Source of the DNA: CAXSEF01 sp050920955
Lineage (GTDB): Bacteria > Pseudomonadota > Alphaproteobacteria > Acetobacterales > Acetobacteraceae
DNA length: 64,000 nucleotides
Assembly (NCBI GenBank): GCA_050920955.1
Contig: JBPBQS010000132.1
Span: 1-64,000, forward strand
Direction of reading: 5' to 3'
Under the pieces are notes generated by a model that did not search any database, was not told the origin of the DNA, and saw only the letters and a program-made list of their open reading frames with translations. Positions 50,051-57,323 of the stretch are shown piece by piece. Both the position numbers and the translations under genes were made by a program. The first letter of the stretch is position 1, and every line of letters begins with the position of its first letter.

Positions 50051-52021
50051 TCACGCGGGCGGGGTGCCGGAGGCGGGGTCGTGCGCGGTGGCGGTGGCGG
50101 ACAGCCCGTCGCGCGCCAGCGTGGCCAGGGAGACGTCGTCCGGCCGCGCGGTGGTGCGCGCGGTGGCCGGGCGGGTGAGCTGGTCGACGTCGCGCACGGC
50201 GCCGCGGGACGCGCTGGTGGCCAGGGCAGCGTAGGCGCGCAGGGCCGTGGAGACCACGCGGTTGCGGCCGACCGGGCGCCAGGCGTCAAGGCCGCGGGCC
50301 TCCATGCGCTCGCGGCGCGCGGCCATCCCGGCGTCGTCGACGACGACGCGCATGGAGCGGCGGGGGATGTCGATCTCGATGCGGTCGCCCTCCTCCACGA
50401 GGCCGATCGCACCGCCCTCCGCCGCCTCGGGCGAGATGTGGCCGATCGAGAGGCCGGAGCTGCCGCCGGAGAAGCGCCCGTCGGTGATGAGCGCGCAGAC
50501 CTTCCCCAGGCCCTTCGACTTCAGGTAGCTCGTCGGGTACAGCATCTCCTGCATGCCCGGGCCGCCCTTGGGGCCCTCGTAGCGGATCACGACGACGTCG
50601 CCCGCCGCCACGCGGTTGCCGAGGATGCCTTCGACCGCCGCGTCCTGGCTCTCGAAGATGCGCGCGGTGCCGGAGAACACGAGGTTCGCCGCGTCCACGC
50701 CCGCGGTCTTCACGATCGCGCCGTCCTCGGCGATGTTGCCGTACAGCACGGCCAAGCCGCCGTCGCGGCTGAACGCATGCTCGCTGTCGCGGATCACGCC
50801 GGCGCTGCGGTCCAGGTCCAGCTCGTCGTAGCGGCTCTCCTGGCTGAACGCCTGCGTCGTGCGCACGCCGCCCGGTGCCGCGGAGAACAGGTGGCGGGCC
50901 TCGGCGGTCGCGGTCGGCGTGGCCACGTCCCACTTGGCCAGGGCGTGGCCCAGCGTCTGGGCGTGCACCATCGGCACGTCGCGGTGGATCAGCCCGGCGC
51001 GGTCCAGCTCGCCGAGCAGCGCCATGATGCCGCCGGCGCGGTGGATGTCCTCCATGTGCACGTTGGCGACCGACGGCGAGACCTTGCACAGGTTCGGCAC
51101 GCGCCGGCTGAGGCGGTCGATGTCGCCCATGTCGAAGGCGACGCCGCCTTCCTGCGCGGCGGCGAGCAGGTGCAGCACGGTGTTGGTCGAGCCGCCCATG
51201 GCGATGTCGAGCGACATGGCGTTCTCGAACGCCTGGAGGCCCGCGATGGTGCGCGGCAGGGCGGTGGCGTCGTCCTGCTCGTACCAGCGGCGCGCCAGGT
51301 CGACGATCAGCCAGCCCGCCTCCACGAACAGCCGGCGCCGGTCCGCGTGCGTCGCCAGCGTCGAGCCGTTGCCCGGCAGCGCCAGCCCGAGCGCCTCGGT
51401 CAGGCAGTTCATCGAGTTCGCCGTGAACATGCCAGAGCACGAGCCGCAGGTCGGGCACGCCGAGCGCTCCATCACGTCGGCGTCGGCGTCGCTGATCGTG
51501 GGGTCGGCGGCGGCGACCATCGCGGTGATCAGGTCGGCGCGGCGGGTGATGCCGGCCGTCGTGATCTTGCCGGCCTCCATCGGGCCGCCCGAGACGAACA
51601 CCACGGGGATGTTGAGCCGCATCGCCGCCATCAGCATGCCCGGCGTGATCTTGTCGCAGTTGGAGATGCACACCAGCGCGTCGGCGCAGTGCGCCTCGAC
51701 CATGTACTCGACCGCGTCGGCGATCAGCTCGCGCGACGGCAGGCTGTAGAGCATGCCCTGGTGGCCCATCGCGATGCCGTCGTCGACGGCGATGGTGTTG
51801 AATTCCTTGGCGACGCCGCCGGCCGCCTCGATCTCGCGCGCCACCAGCTGGCCGAGGTCCTTGAGGTGGACGTGGCCGGGGACGAACTGCGTGAACGAGT
51901 TGGCGACGGCGACGATCGGCTTGTTGAAGTCGGCGTCGACCATGCCCGTCGCGCGCCAGAGGGCGCGGGCGCCGGCCATGTTGCGGCCGTGGGTACTGGT
52001 GCGGGAACGGTAGACGGGCAT
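50051..52021 (-). CDS. ilvD: Dihydroxy-acid dehydratase
   Basis: Third common step of Ile/Val synthesis. 656 aa. Fe-S ligands are in SNCDKITPGM and CPTCGSCSGMFTANSMN, and the Mg-binding and catalytic tail has SGGSSGLSIGHISPEA. The conserved protein normally ends near TSASRGAVRDVD; here about 35 Thr/Ala-rich residues follow. Start is MPVYRSRTSTHGRNMAGARALWRA at 52021. Confidence 0.96.
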   Translation of the reverse strand: MPVYRSRTSTHGRNMAGARALWRATGMVDADFNKPIVAVANSFTQFVPGHVHLKDLGQLVAREIEAAGGVAKEFNTIAVDDGIAMGHQGMLYSLPSRELIADAVEYMVEAHCADALVCISNCDKITPGMLMAAMRLNIPVVFVSGGPMEAGKITTAGITRRADLITAMVAAADPTISDADADVMERSACPTCGSCSGMFTANSMNCLTEALGLALPGNGSTLATHADRRRLFVEAGWLIVDLARRWYEQDDATALPRTIAGLQAFENAMSLDIAMGGSTNTVLHLLAAAQEGGVAFDMGDIDRLSRRVPNLCKVSPSVANVHMEDIHRAGGIMALLGELDRAGLIHRDVPMVHAQTLGHALAKWDVATPTATAEARHLFSAAPGGVRTTQAFSQESRYDELDLDRSAGVIRDSEHAFSRDGGLAVLYGNIAEDGAIVKTAGVDAANLVFSGTARIFESQDAAVEGILGNRVAAGDVVVIRYEGPKGGPGMQEMLYPTSYLKSKGLGKVCALITDGRFSGGSSGLSIGHISPEAAEGGAIGLVEEGDRIEIDIPRRSMRVVVDDAGMAARRERMEARGLDAWRPVGRNRVVSTALRAYAALATSASRGAVRDVDQLTRPATARTTARPDDVSLATLARDGLSATATAHDPASGTPPA

Positions 52022-52096
52022 CGCTGGGAACTCCTCGGCGCTCGGGCGGCAGACTACCGCCGCGCAGGAGCGGAAGGCCAGGACGGGGCAGGGATG

Positions 52097-52250
52097 CAGC
52101 AAGGCCAGGGCTCTGCCCTGGACCCGCCAGGGGCAGCGCCCTGGACCGGCACACGAAAAGAAAGGGCCGGCGTTGCCGCCGGCCCCAAGTCCAGGTTTCC
52201 AAAGGCGAGCCTTTGGCGGAGTCCAGAGGCGGAGCCTCTGGCCTTGCTTG
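52097..52250. repeat. GC-rich paired-hairpin element O (alpha-beta) with inserted terminator
   Basis: Left CCAGGGC-TCT-GCCCTGG, ACCCGCC, inner CCAGGG/CCCTGG. The centre is replaced by an intrinsic terminator (52154-52186). Right inner CCAAAGGC-GA-GCCTTTGG, GGCGGAG, beta outer CCAGAGGC-GGA-GCCTCTGG, CCTTGCTT. Confidence 0.85.
52154..52186 (-). terminator. Intrinsic terminator of the DUF1328 gene
   Basis: On the minus strand GGGGCCGGC-GGCAAC-GCCGGCCC is followed by TTTCTTTTC, a classical GC stem plus U-tract, about 70 nt beyond the DUF1328 stop and inside repeat element O. Confidence 0.75.
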
Positions 52251-52257
52251 CCTCGGG

Positions 52258-52431
52258 CTAGGTAATCGCTTTCCCGGCCATGAACGTCAGGACGACGAAG
52301 ATCAGGAAGATCACGATGAACACGAAGAACAGGATCTTGGCGATGCCGGCGGACGCGGCGGAGACGCCGGAGAAGCCGAAGAACCCCGCGATGATCGAGA
52401 TCACGAAGAAGATGATGGCCCATTTCAGCAT
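52258..52431 (-). CDS. DUF1328 family small membrane protein
   Basis: 57 aa: MLKWAIIFFVISIIAGFFGF, then GVSAASAGIAKILFFVFIVIFLIFVVLTFMAGK. Two membrane helices joined by a short small-residue loop, the pattern of DUF1328 (YtjA-like) proteins, which are often stress-induced. Monocistronic, ending in a good intrinsic terminator. Confidence 0.88.
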   Translation of the reverse strand: MLKWAIIFFVISIIAGFFGFSGVSAASAGIAKILFFVFIVIFLIFVVLTFMAGKAIT

Positions 52432-52563
52432 GGCGGCGCTCCGTGTCGGCGCGGCCGTGCGCCACGCGATACGGGTCCAACGTGCTGAGACAAGGCGGGT
52501 TGCACTTACGCGTGAGGTGCGGGCGCGGCGGGGTGGCCGGGGCGCGGGGCCCCGGCCGGCAGC

Positions 52564-53100
52564 CTAGCGCGGGGAGAGCACCATGATCATCTGGCGGTTC
52601 TCCATGCGGGGCATCTGCTCCACCTTGGTCTTCTCGTCCATGTCGGTGCGGATGCGCTCGAGCACCTTCACGCCGAGGTCCTGGTGGGCCATCTCGCGGC
52701 CGCGGAAGCGGAGCGTGACCTTGACCTTGTCGCCCTCGTCGATGAACGAGTGCATCGCGCGCAGCTTCACCTGGTAGTCGTGGTCGTCGATGTTCGGACG
52801 GACCTTGACCTCCTTGATCTCGATGACGCGCTGCTTCTTCTTGGCCTCGTTCTTCTTCTTCTGGGCCTCGTACTTGAACTTGCCGTAGTCGACCATCTTG
52901 ACGACGGGCGGGTCGGCGTTCGGGCTGATCTCGAGCAGGTCGAGGCCCACGGCATAGGCTCGGAGCAGCGCGTCGCGCGCACCCATCACGCCCTGCATCT
53001 CGCCCTCGGCGTCGATCAGACGCACCTGGGGCACGCGGATATCCTCGTTCACGCGCGGCCCGTCGCGACTCGGGGCGGCCTGCATGGGTCCTCTGGCTAT
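52564..53100 (-). CDS. infC: Translation initiation factor IF-3 (AUA start)
   Basis: 178 aa. RDGPRVNEDIRVPQVRLIDAEGEMQGV begins the N-domain, KKKNEAKKKQRVIEIKEVKVRP is the linker, and the C-domain ends with MVLSPR. The ATG at 53085 lies 21 nt from the nearest Shine-Dalgarno. The in-frame ATA at 53100 has a perfect AAAGGAG with 6-nt spacing and yields MARGPMQAAPSRDGPR, the usual family beginning. infC is known to start with AUU, AUC or AUA and to be autoregulated through that codon by IF-3 itself. Confidence 0.93.
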   Translation of the reverse strand: MARGPMQAAPSRDGPRVNEDIRVPQVRLIDAEGEMQGVMGARDALLRAYAVGLDLLEISPNADPPVVKMVDYGKFKYEAQKKKNEAKKKQRVIEIKEVKVRPNIDDHDYQVKLRAMHSFIDEGDKVKVTLRFRGREMAHQDLGVKVLERIRTDMDEKTKVEQMPRMENRQMIMVLSPR

Positions 53101-53127
53101 CGGAAGCTCCTTTGATCATTGCACGAT

Positions 53128-53151
53128 GGCGACGAACCGGGGTTCGTCGCC
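53128..53151 (-). promoter_or_regulatory. Perfect hairpin in the infC leader
   Basis: GGCGACGAACC + 2 nt + GGTTCGTCGCC, an 11-bp perfect stem 14 nt upstream of the infC Shine-Dalgarno. No U-tract follows, so a leader control element or mRNA 5' stabiliser is more likely than termination. No known riboswitch or L20-leader consensus is recognised. Confidence 0.4.
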
Positions 53152-53233
53152 GCAGTCTTGGCGCGTGGCAGCGTACGGATCAAGCAGACTCTGCACGACG
53201 CACGTTGACAAAGGCTGAAATAGGGGCTTGGGC

Positions 53234-53261
53234 GGGGCTGGTTCAAGGCGGGGCCAGCCCC
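53234..53261 (-). terminator. Possible terminator after pabC
   Basis: GGGGCTGG/CCAGCCCC stem with a 12-nt loop spanning the pabC stop codon, followed some 15 nt later by CTATTTC on the minus strand. Weak U-tract; it separates the dsbB-pabC operon from infC. Confidence 0.35.
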
Positions 53262-54151
53262 CCTGCCCCGGCCTCCCGCCCGTCGTCGCGCAGCCCGGCG
53301 GCGCGCAGCACCGCCAGCAGGTCGTCGCGCACGGGCAGCGCCACGCCGTCCAGCGTCGCCACGGCGCGCACGCCCAGGCTGCTGGTCGCGAACAGGGCGT
53401 CGAGCGGGTCGCCCGGCGCGAGCGGCGCCTCCGCCACGCCGCAGCGCTCGACCAGCAGGGCGCGCATGATCCCCGGCAGCGCGCCGTCGGACACGAGGGG
53501 GGTGACGAGCCGGCCGCGGCACAGGGCCACCAGGTTGGCGACGGCGCACTCGGCCAGGCGGCCGGCGGTGTTGAGCAGCACGGCCTCGTCGGCGCCGCGC
53601 GCCACCGCCTCCTGCCGGGCAAGGAGAGAGTCGCCGTAGTTCAGCGACTTGACCGCGGACATCGGGGAGAACTCGTTGCGGCGCGTGCCCTGCGCGATGG
53701 CGGCGTGCAGGGCGTGGGTGGGCGCCGCGCCCGCGGACGCGGAGACCAGCAGCGTGGGGGCGGAGTGTTCCGGCAGCGCGAGGCCGCGCGGCGCCGGGCC
53801 GCGGGTCAGGGTCAGGCGCGCGGAGCCTTCGGCCACGCCGTTGGCGGCGCAGGTCGCGGCGAGGGCTTCGGCGAGCACGTCGTCGGGGGTGGGCATTGGG
53901 ATGCCGAGGCGGGTGGCGGCGGCGCGCAGGCGGAGCAGGTGGCGCGCGAGGTGGGCGGGCTGGCCGGCGCGGATGCGGATGGTCTCGAACAGGCCGTCGG
54001 CCAGGGTGAAGCCGCGGTCGGCCGGGGAGATCCGCGCGTCCGAGGCCGGCTGCAGCCGGCCGTCGAGCCAGACGGCCGCCTTCGTGTGGGTTTCCAAAGG
54101 CGAGCCAATGGCTGCGTCCAGAGGCAGAGCCTCTGGCCTTGCTTCCTTCAT
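53243..54151 (-). CDS. pabC: Class IV aminotransferase, probably aminodeoxychorismate lyase
   Basis: 302 aa PLP fold type IV. The active-site Lys is in MSAVKSLNYGDSLLARQEA, with AVWLDGRLQPA and the DRGFTLADGLFETIRI block at the N-domain. Its place directly after pabB, overlapping it by ATGA, points to 4-aminobenzoate synthesis. A D-amino-acid or branched-chain transaminase is the alternative. The first ~26 residues (from MKEARPEALPLDAAIG on) are translated from half-element P; the natural PabC start would be near AAVWLDG, but no start codon exists there. Confidence 0.85.
   Translation of the reverse strand: MKEARPEALPLDAAIGSPLETHTKAAVWLDGRLQPASDARISPADRGFTLADGLFETIRIRAGQPAHLARHLLRLRAAATRLGIPMPTPDDVLAEALAATCAANGVAEGSARLTLTRGPAPRGLALPEHSAPTLLVSASAGAAPTHALHAAIAQGTRRNEFSPMSAVKSLNYGDSLLARQEAVARGADEAVLLNTAGRLAECAVANLVALCRGRLVTPLVSDGALPGIMRALLVERCGVAEAPLAPGDPLDALFATSSLGVRAVATLDGVALPVRDDLLAVLRAAGLRDDGREAGAGGLAPP
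54090..54147 (-). repeat. GC-rich half-element P (beta), translated within pabC
   Basis: TTTCCAAAGGCGAGCC followed by a mutated AATGGCTGCG instead of TTTGGCGGAG, then the intact beta outer stem CCAGAGGC-AGA-GCCTCTGG and CCTTGCTT. One arm only, entirely inside the pabC reading frame. No mate arm is seen at the other end of pabC. Confidence 0.8.
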
Positions 54152-55590
54152 CCCCCGAGGACGCGCAGGAGCGGCGAGACCTTGGTGACCATCTCGTCGT
54201 ACTCCCCGCCCGGGTCGGAGTCGCTGACGACCGCGCCGCCGGCCTGGGCGACGATGGCGTCGGGCGTGAGCACGAGGGTGCGGATCACGATGGAGCTGTC
54301 CATGGCGCAGTCGAAGCCGATGGCGACCACGGAGCCGCAGTACGGGCCGCGGCGCGAGGACTCCAGCTCGTCGATGACCTCGAGGGCGCGGATCTTGGGG
54401 GCGCCGGTGACGGAGCCGCCGGGGAAGGTGGCGCGCAGGAGGTCCACGGGGCCGAGGCCGTCGCGCAGGCGGCCGCGCACGACGGAGACCAGGTGGTGGA
54501 CGCTGCTGAAGCTCTCCACGTCGAACAGCGCGGGGACGCAGACACTGCCGAGGCGGCAGACGCGGCCGAGGTCGTTGCGCATGAGGTCGACGATCATCAG
54601 GTTCTCGGCGCGGTCCTTCTCGCTGGCGGCGAGCTCGGCGCGCAGGGCGTCGTCGGCCTCCGGCGTGTCGCCGCGGGGGCGGGTGCCCTTGATCGGGCGG
54701 GTCTCGACCCAGCCCTCGGCGTCGAGGTGGAGGAAGCGCTCGGGCGAGGCGGAGGCGACGGACAGGCGCGGGCCGCAGCGCAGGAAAGCGCCGAACGGGT
54801 TGGCGCTGGCGGCGCGCAGGGCGAGGTGGACCGCCTCGTCGGGGCACGCGGCGGGGCGCGCGGCCTGGTGGCGCATGGTGACGTTGACCTCGAAGATGTC
54901 GCCGGCGCGGATCAGGTCCTGCGCGGCGCGCACGCGGGCCTCGTAGCCGGCGCGGTCCAGCTCCGGGCGCCACGCGGCCACGGCGTCGGGGGGCAGGCGC
55001 GGCGCGGCGGGCGGCGGGGCGGCGAGGCGGCGCAGGGCGGCCTCGGCGCGGGCGGCGGCGCGGGCGGCGCGGGGCGCGGGGTCGGTCTCGGGGAAGCCCG
55101 AGGACATCACCCACGCCCGTCGCTCGGCGCGGTCGAAGCCGAGCACCAGGTCGTAGAAGCCCACGGAGGCGTCGGGGATGGCGAGGTCGTCGGGGTGGCG
55201 GCACGGCAGCCGCTCCAGCCAGCGGCCCAGGCCGTAGCCGAGCAGGCCGACGGCGCCGCCCGCGAACGGCAGCGGCCCGGCGCCGGGCGGCAGGCGGAAG
55301 CGGCGCAGCTCCGTCTCCAGCGCGGTAAACGGGTCCGCGTCCACCGACGCTCCGTCGACGGTCACGCCGCCGCCGCCCGGGCCGCCGGCGGCGCAGCGCA
55401 GGGTGCGGAACGGCTCGACGCAGAGGTAGCTGAACCGGGAGCGCTCGCCGACGGGGCCGGCGCTGTCGAGGAACGCCAGGCCGTCGCTACCGGCCCACAG
55501 CGCGAAGGCGTCGGCGGGCTCGCGCCAGGCGACCTCGTGCACGACCAGCGCGTCGTGCACGGCCGGCGCAGGCCGCGTCACCGCGCCCAT
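54148..55590 (-). CDS. pabB: Aminodeoxychorismate synthase component I
   Basis: 480 aa chorismate-binding enzyme that makes 4-amino-4-deoxychorismate for folate. The motif WVETRPIKGTRPRG has the Lys (PIKGT) that separates PabB from anthranilate synthase TrpE (PIAGT). DLMRNDLGRVCRLGSV, LLRATFPGGSVTGAPKIRAL and the final GGEYDEMVTKV complete the active site. It lacks a glutaminase domain; pabA is not in the window. Confidence 0.93.
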   Translation of the reverse strand: MGAVTRPAPAVHDALVVHEVAWREPADAFALWAGSDGLAFLDSAGPVGERSRFSYLCVEPFRTLRCAAGGPGGGGVTVDGASVDADPFTALETELRRFRLPPGAGPLPFAGGAVGLLGYGLGRWLERLPCRHPDDLAIPDASVGFYDLVLGFDRAERRAWVMSSGFPETDPAPRAARAAARAEAALRRLAAPPPAAPRLPPDAVAAWRPELDRAGYEARVRAAQDLIRAGDIFEVNVTMRHQAARPAACPDEAVHLALRAASANPFGAFLRCGPRLSVASASPERFLHLDAEGWVETRPIKGTRPRGDTPEADDALRAELAASEKDRAENLMIVDLMRNDLGRVCRLGSVCVPALFDVESFSSVHHLVSVVRGRLRDGLGPVDLLRATFPGGSVTGAPKIRALEVIDELESSRRGPYCGSVVAIGFDCAMDSSIVIRTLVLTPDAIVAQAGGAVVSDSDPGGEYDEMVTKVSPLLRVLGG

Positions 55591-55615
55591 GGCCGGTCCC
55601 CGTTCGCCGGCGTGC

Positions 55616-56224
55616 TCACACGCGCTCGCTGACCGCGATCGCCACCTTGCAGCCGGTCTTGATGATCGCGCACAGCACCTTGTAGCCCGGCGTCAGCTCC
55701 GCCTCGTTCTCCAGGCCGATGTCGCGGTGCTCCAGCTCCTCCTCGCGGAAGACGTCGATGGTGTCGCGCAGCGCCGCCTCGTCGTCGCCGAGGCTCTCGT
55801 GCTGGGCCGCGTAGTGCTCGTCGATCGCCTCCTCGACGGCGACCGTGCAGGCCATCGCCGCGCGCTCGCCCAGCGCCGCCGTCGCCGCGCCGAGCGCCCA
55901 GCCCGCCACGTGCCAGATCGGCAGCAGCAGCGTCGGCCGCACCCGGCGGGTCGCGATCAGGCCCGCGAAGGTGTCCAGGTGCACCTGCTCCTGCGCCTGC
56001 ATGTGGCGCAGGATCTCCGCCTTGTCGCTGTTGTGCAGCACCGCGAGCTGGCCCTGGTAGATCCGCTTCGCGCCGTACTCGCCGGCGTGGTCCACGCGGA
56101 TCATGCGCTCCAGCGCGCGGCGCTTCGTGAGGTCGCCCGGCAGCGGCCGGCGCGGCTCGGGCGCGGGCCGCACGGCGAGGCTGCGTGACTCCGTGGCCGC
56201 GATCACGCCCGGCGTCTGGTCCAT
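55616..56224 (-). CDS. coq7: Demethoxyubiquinone hydroxylase
   Basis: 202 aa di-iron monooxygenase for the penultimate step of ubiquinone synthesis. The carboxylate/His ligands are visible in RVDHAGEYGAKRIY, QEQVHLDTF, VEEAIDEHY and REEELEHRDI. The start ATG lies inside the 3' end of dsbB (22-nt overlap), so coupling is likely. Confidence 0.95.
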   Translation of the reverse strand: MDQTPGVIAATESRSLAVRPAPEPRRPLPGDLTKRRALERMIRVDHAGEYGAKRIYQGQLAVLHNSDKAEILRHMQAQEQVHLDTFAGLIATRRVRPTLLLPIWHVAGWALGAATAALGERAAMACTVAVEEAIDEHYAAQHESLGDDEAALRDTIDVFREEELEHRDIGLENEAELTPGYKVLCAIIKTGCKVAIAVSERV

Positions 56225-56730
56225 GGTGCACGCTCCCGTTTGAACCACAGGGAGATGGCGAGGCCGAGCGCGAACACCAGGGCGTACAGCCCGCCCAGCG
56301 CCGCCATCGACACCGGCAGGCCGGGGACCAGGAACGTCGGGTCGTCGCACGGCTTGGACGGGTGGGCCGGCATGCTCGCGAGCATCCGGGCGACGCCCCC
56401 CGACGCCAGGCGCGGCGCCGCGCACTCCGGCAGCGGCGACGGCCACCAGCCGAACTCCACGCCCGCGTGCAGCGCGCCCAGCCCCGCCGCCACCGCGAAC
56501 ACCGCCACCGCCGCCCACAGCACCCGGTGCGACCACGGCCGCCGCAGCAGCATCGCCGCCACGCCGAGGACCACCACGATGCGGTACGGCCAGCGCTCGA
56601 CCAGGCACAGCGCGCACGGCACGAGGCCGCCGAACCGCTCCGTGCCCAGCGCCACCGCCATCGCCACCGCGCCGCCCGTCGCCGTCAGCACGGCCAGCTC
56701 GATGTCGCGCAGCTCGCGGAATATCGCCAT
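56203..56730 (-). CDS. dsbB: Disulfide bond formation protein DsbB family
   Basis: 175 aa, four helices. First periplasmic redox pair Cys39-Ala-Leu-Cys42 (CALC), second pair Cys102 and Cys127. It passes electrons from DsbA to quinone. Pairing with coq7 in one operon links disulfide formation to its quinone acceptor. Overlaps coq7 by 22 nt. Confidence 0.92.
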   Translation of the reverse strand: MAIFRELRDIELAVLTATGGAVAMAVALGTERFGGLVPCALCLVERWPYRIVVVLGVAAMLLRRPWSHRVLWAAVAVFAVAAGLGALHAGVEFGWWPSPLPECAAPRLASGGVARMLASMPAHPSKPCDDPTFLVPGLPVSMAALGGLYALVFALGLAISLWFKRERAPWTRRRA

Positions 56731-56836
56731 GCCGCTGCTATGGCGCAGCGTCCCGGCGCCGGCAAGCGGGCCGCGCCTTGCCGCGCCCCCCCCGTCTCTC
56801 TACGGTCACGCCAGCAAAACGGGTCGGAGCACCACG

Positions 56837-57187
56837 ATGAATCTGAGCGGTCTGATGGACACTGTGCGCAACGCCCTCGGCCTGGGCACCCCCAAGCCCG
56901 CAGCCCCCGCGCCCCGGGCCACCGCCCAGACGCCGGCCCCCACGCCCCGCCCCGCCCCGGCCCCCGTGGCGCCGCGCCCGGCACCCGCGCCGGCGCCGGC
57001 CGCCGCCGCCCCCGCGACAGGCGGCGCCACGCTGGTCCGCGCCGTGCGCGCCGGCGGCAAGGTGCTCGCCGTGGGGACTGCGGTGAAGGTCGTCGCGACG
57101 CACGGCAAGGGCACCGCCTACACCGTGCAGCTGCCGGGCGTCGCCACCGCGAAGACCATCGAGGGCGCGGCCATCCGCGTCGGCTGA
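56837..57187 (+). CDS. Small protein with Pro/Ala linker, unknown
   Basis: 116 aa. An N-terminal amphipathic helix (MNLSGLMDTVRNALGLG) is followed by a Pro/Ala-rich linker (residues ~18-62) and a compact C-terminal domain (GATLVRAVRAGGKVLAVGTAVKVVATHGKGTAYTVQLPG), whose strand pattern looks like a small SH3-like beta barrel. No family is recognised. It is alone on the plus strand between two minus-strand operons, and codon use is normal for the window. Confidence 0.6.
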   Translation: MNLSGLMDTVRNALGLGTPKPAAPAPRATAQTPAPTPRPAPAPVAPRPAPAPAPAAAAPATGGATLVRAVRAGGKVLAVGTAVKVVATHGKGTAYTVQLPGVATAKTIEGAAIRVG

Positions 57188-57196
57188 GGCAAGGCC

Positions 57197-57320
57197 AAGG
57201 AAGGCCAGAGGCTCTGCCTCTGGACTCCGCCAAAGGCTGCGCCCTTGGAACGCATTCCTTGAGTGAGGCAGGTCCAGGGCGGCTCGCCCTGGCGGGTCCA
57301 GGGCAGCGCCCTGGCCTTCG
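57197..57320. repeat. GC-rich paired-hairpin element Q (beta-alpha)
   Basis: AAGGAAGG, beta outer CCAGAGGC-TCT-GCCTCTGG, ACTCCGCC, inner CCAAAGGC-TGC-GCCCTTGG, centre TCCTTGAGTGAGG, inner CAGGGC/GCCCTG, GGCGGGT, alpha outer CCAGGGC-AGC-GCCCTGG, CCTT. It lies between convergent genes. Confidence 0.87.
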
Positions 57321-57323
57321 GCC

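Noticed and set aside
52564..53085. ATG at 53085 as infC start
   Set aside because: The Shine-Dalgarno is 21 nt away, whereas ATA at 53100 is optimally spaced and restores the family N-terminus.
53205..53233. Plus-strand TTGACA at 53205
   Set aside because: No acceptable -10 box at 16-18 nt and no plus-strand gene downstream.
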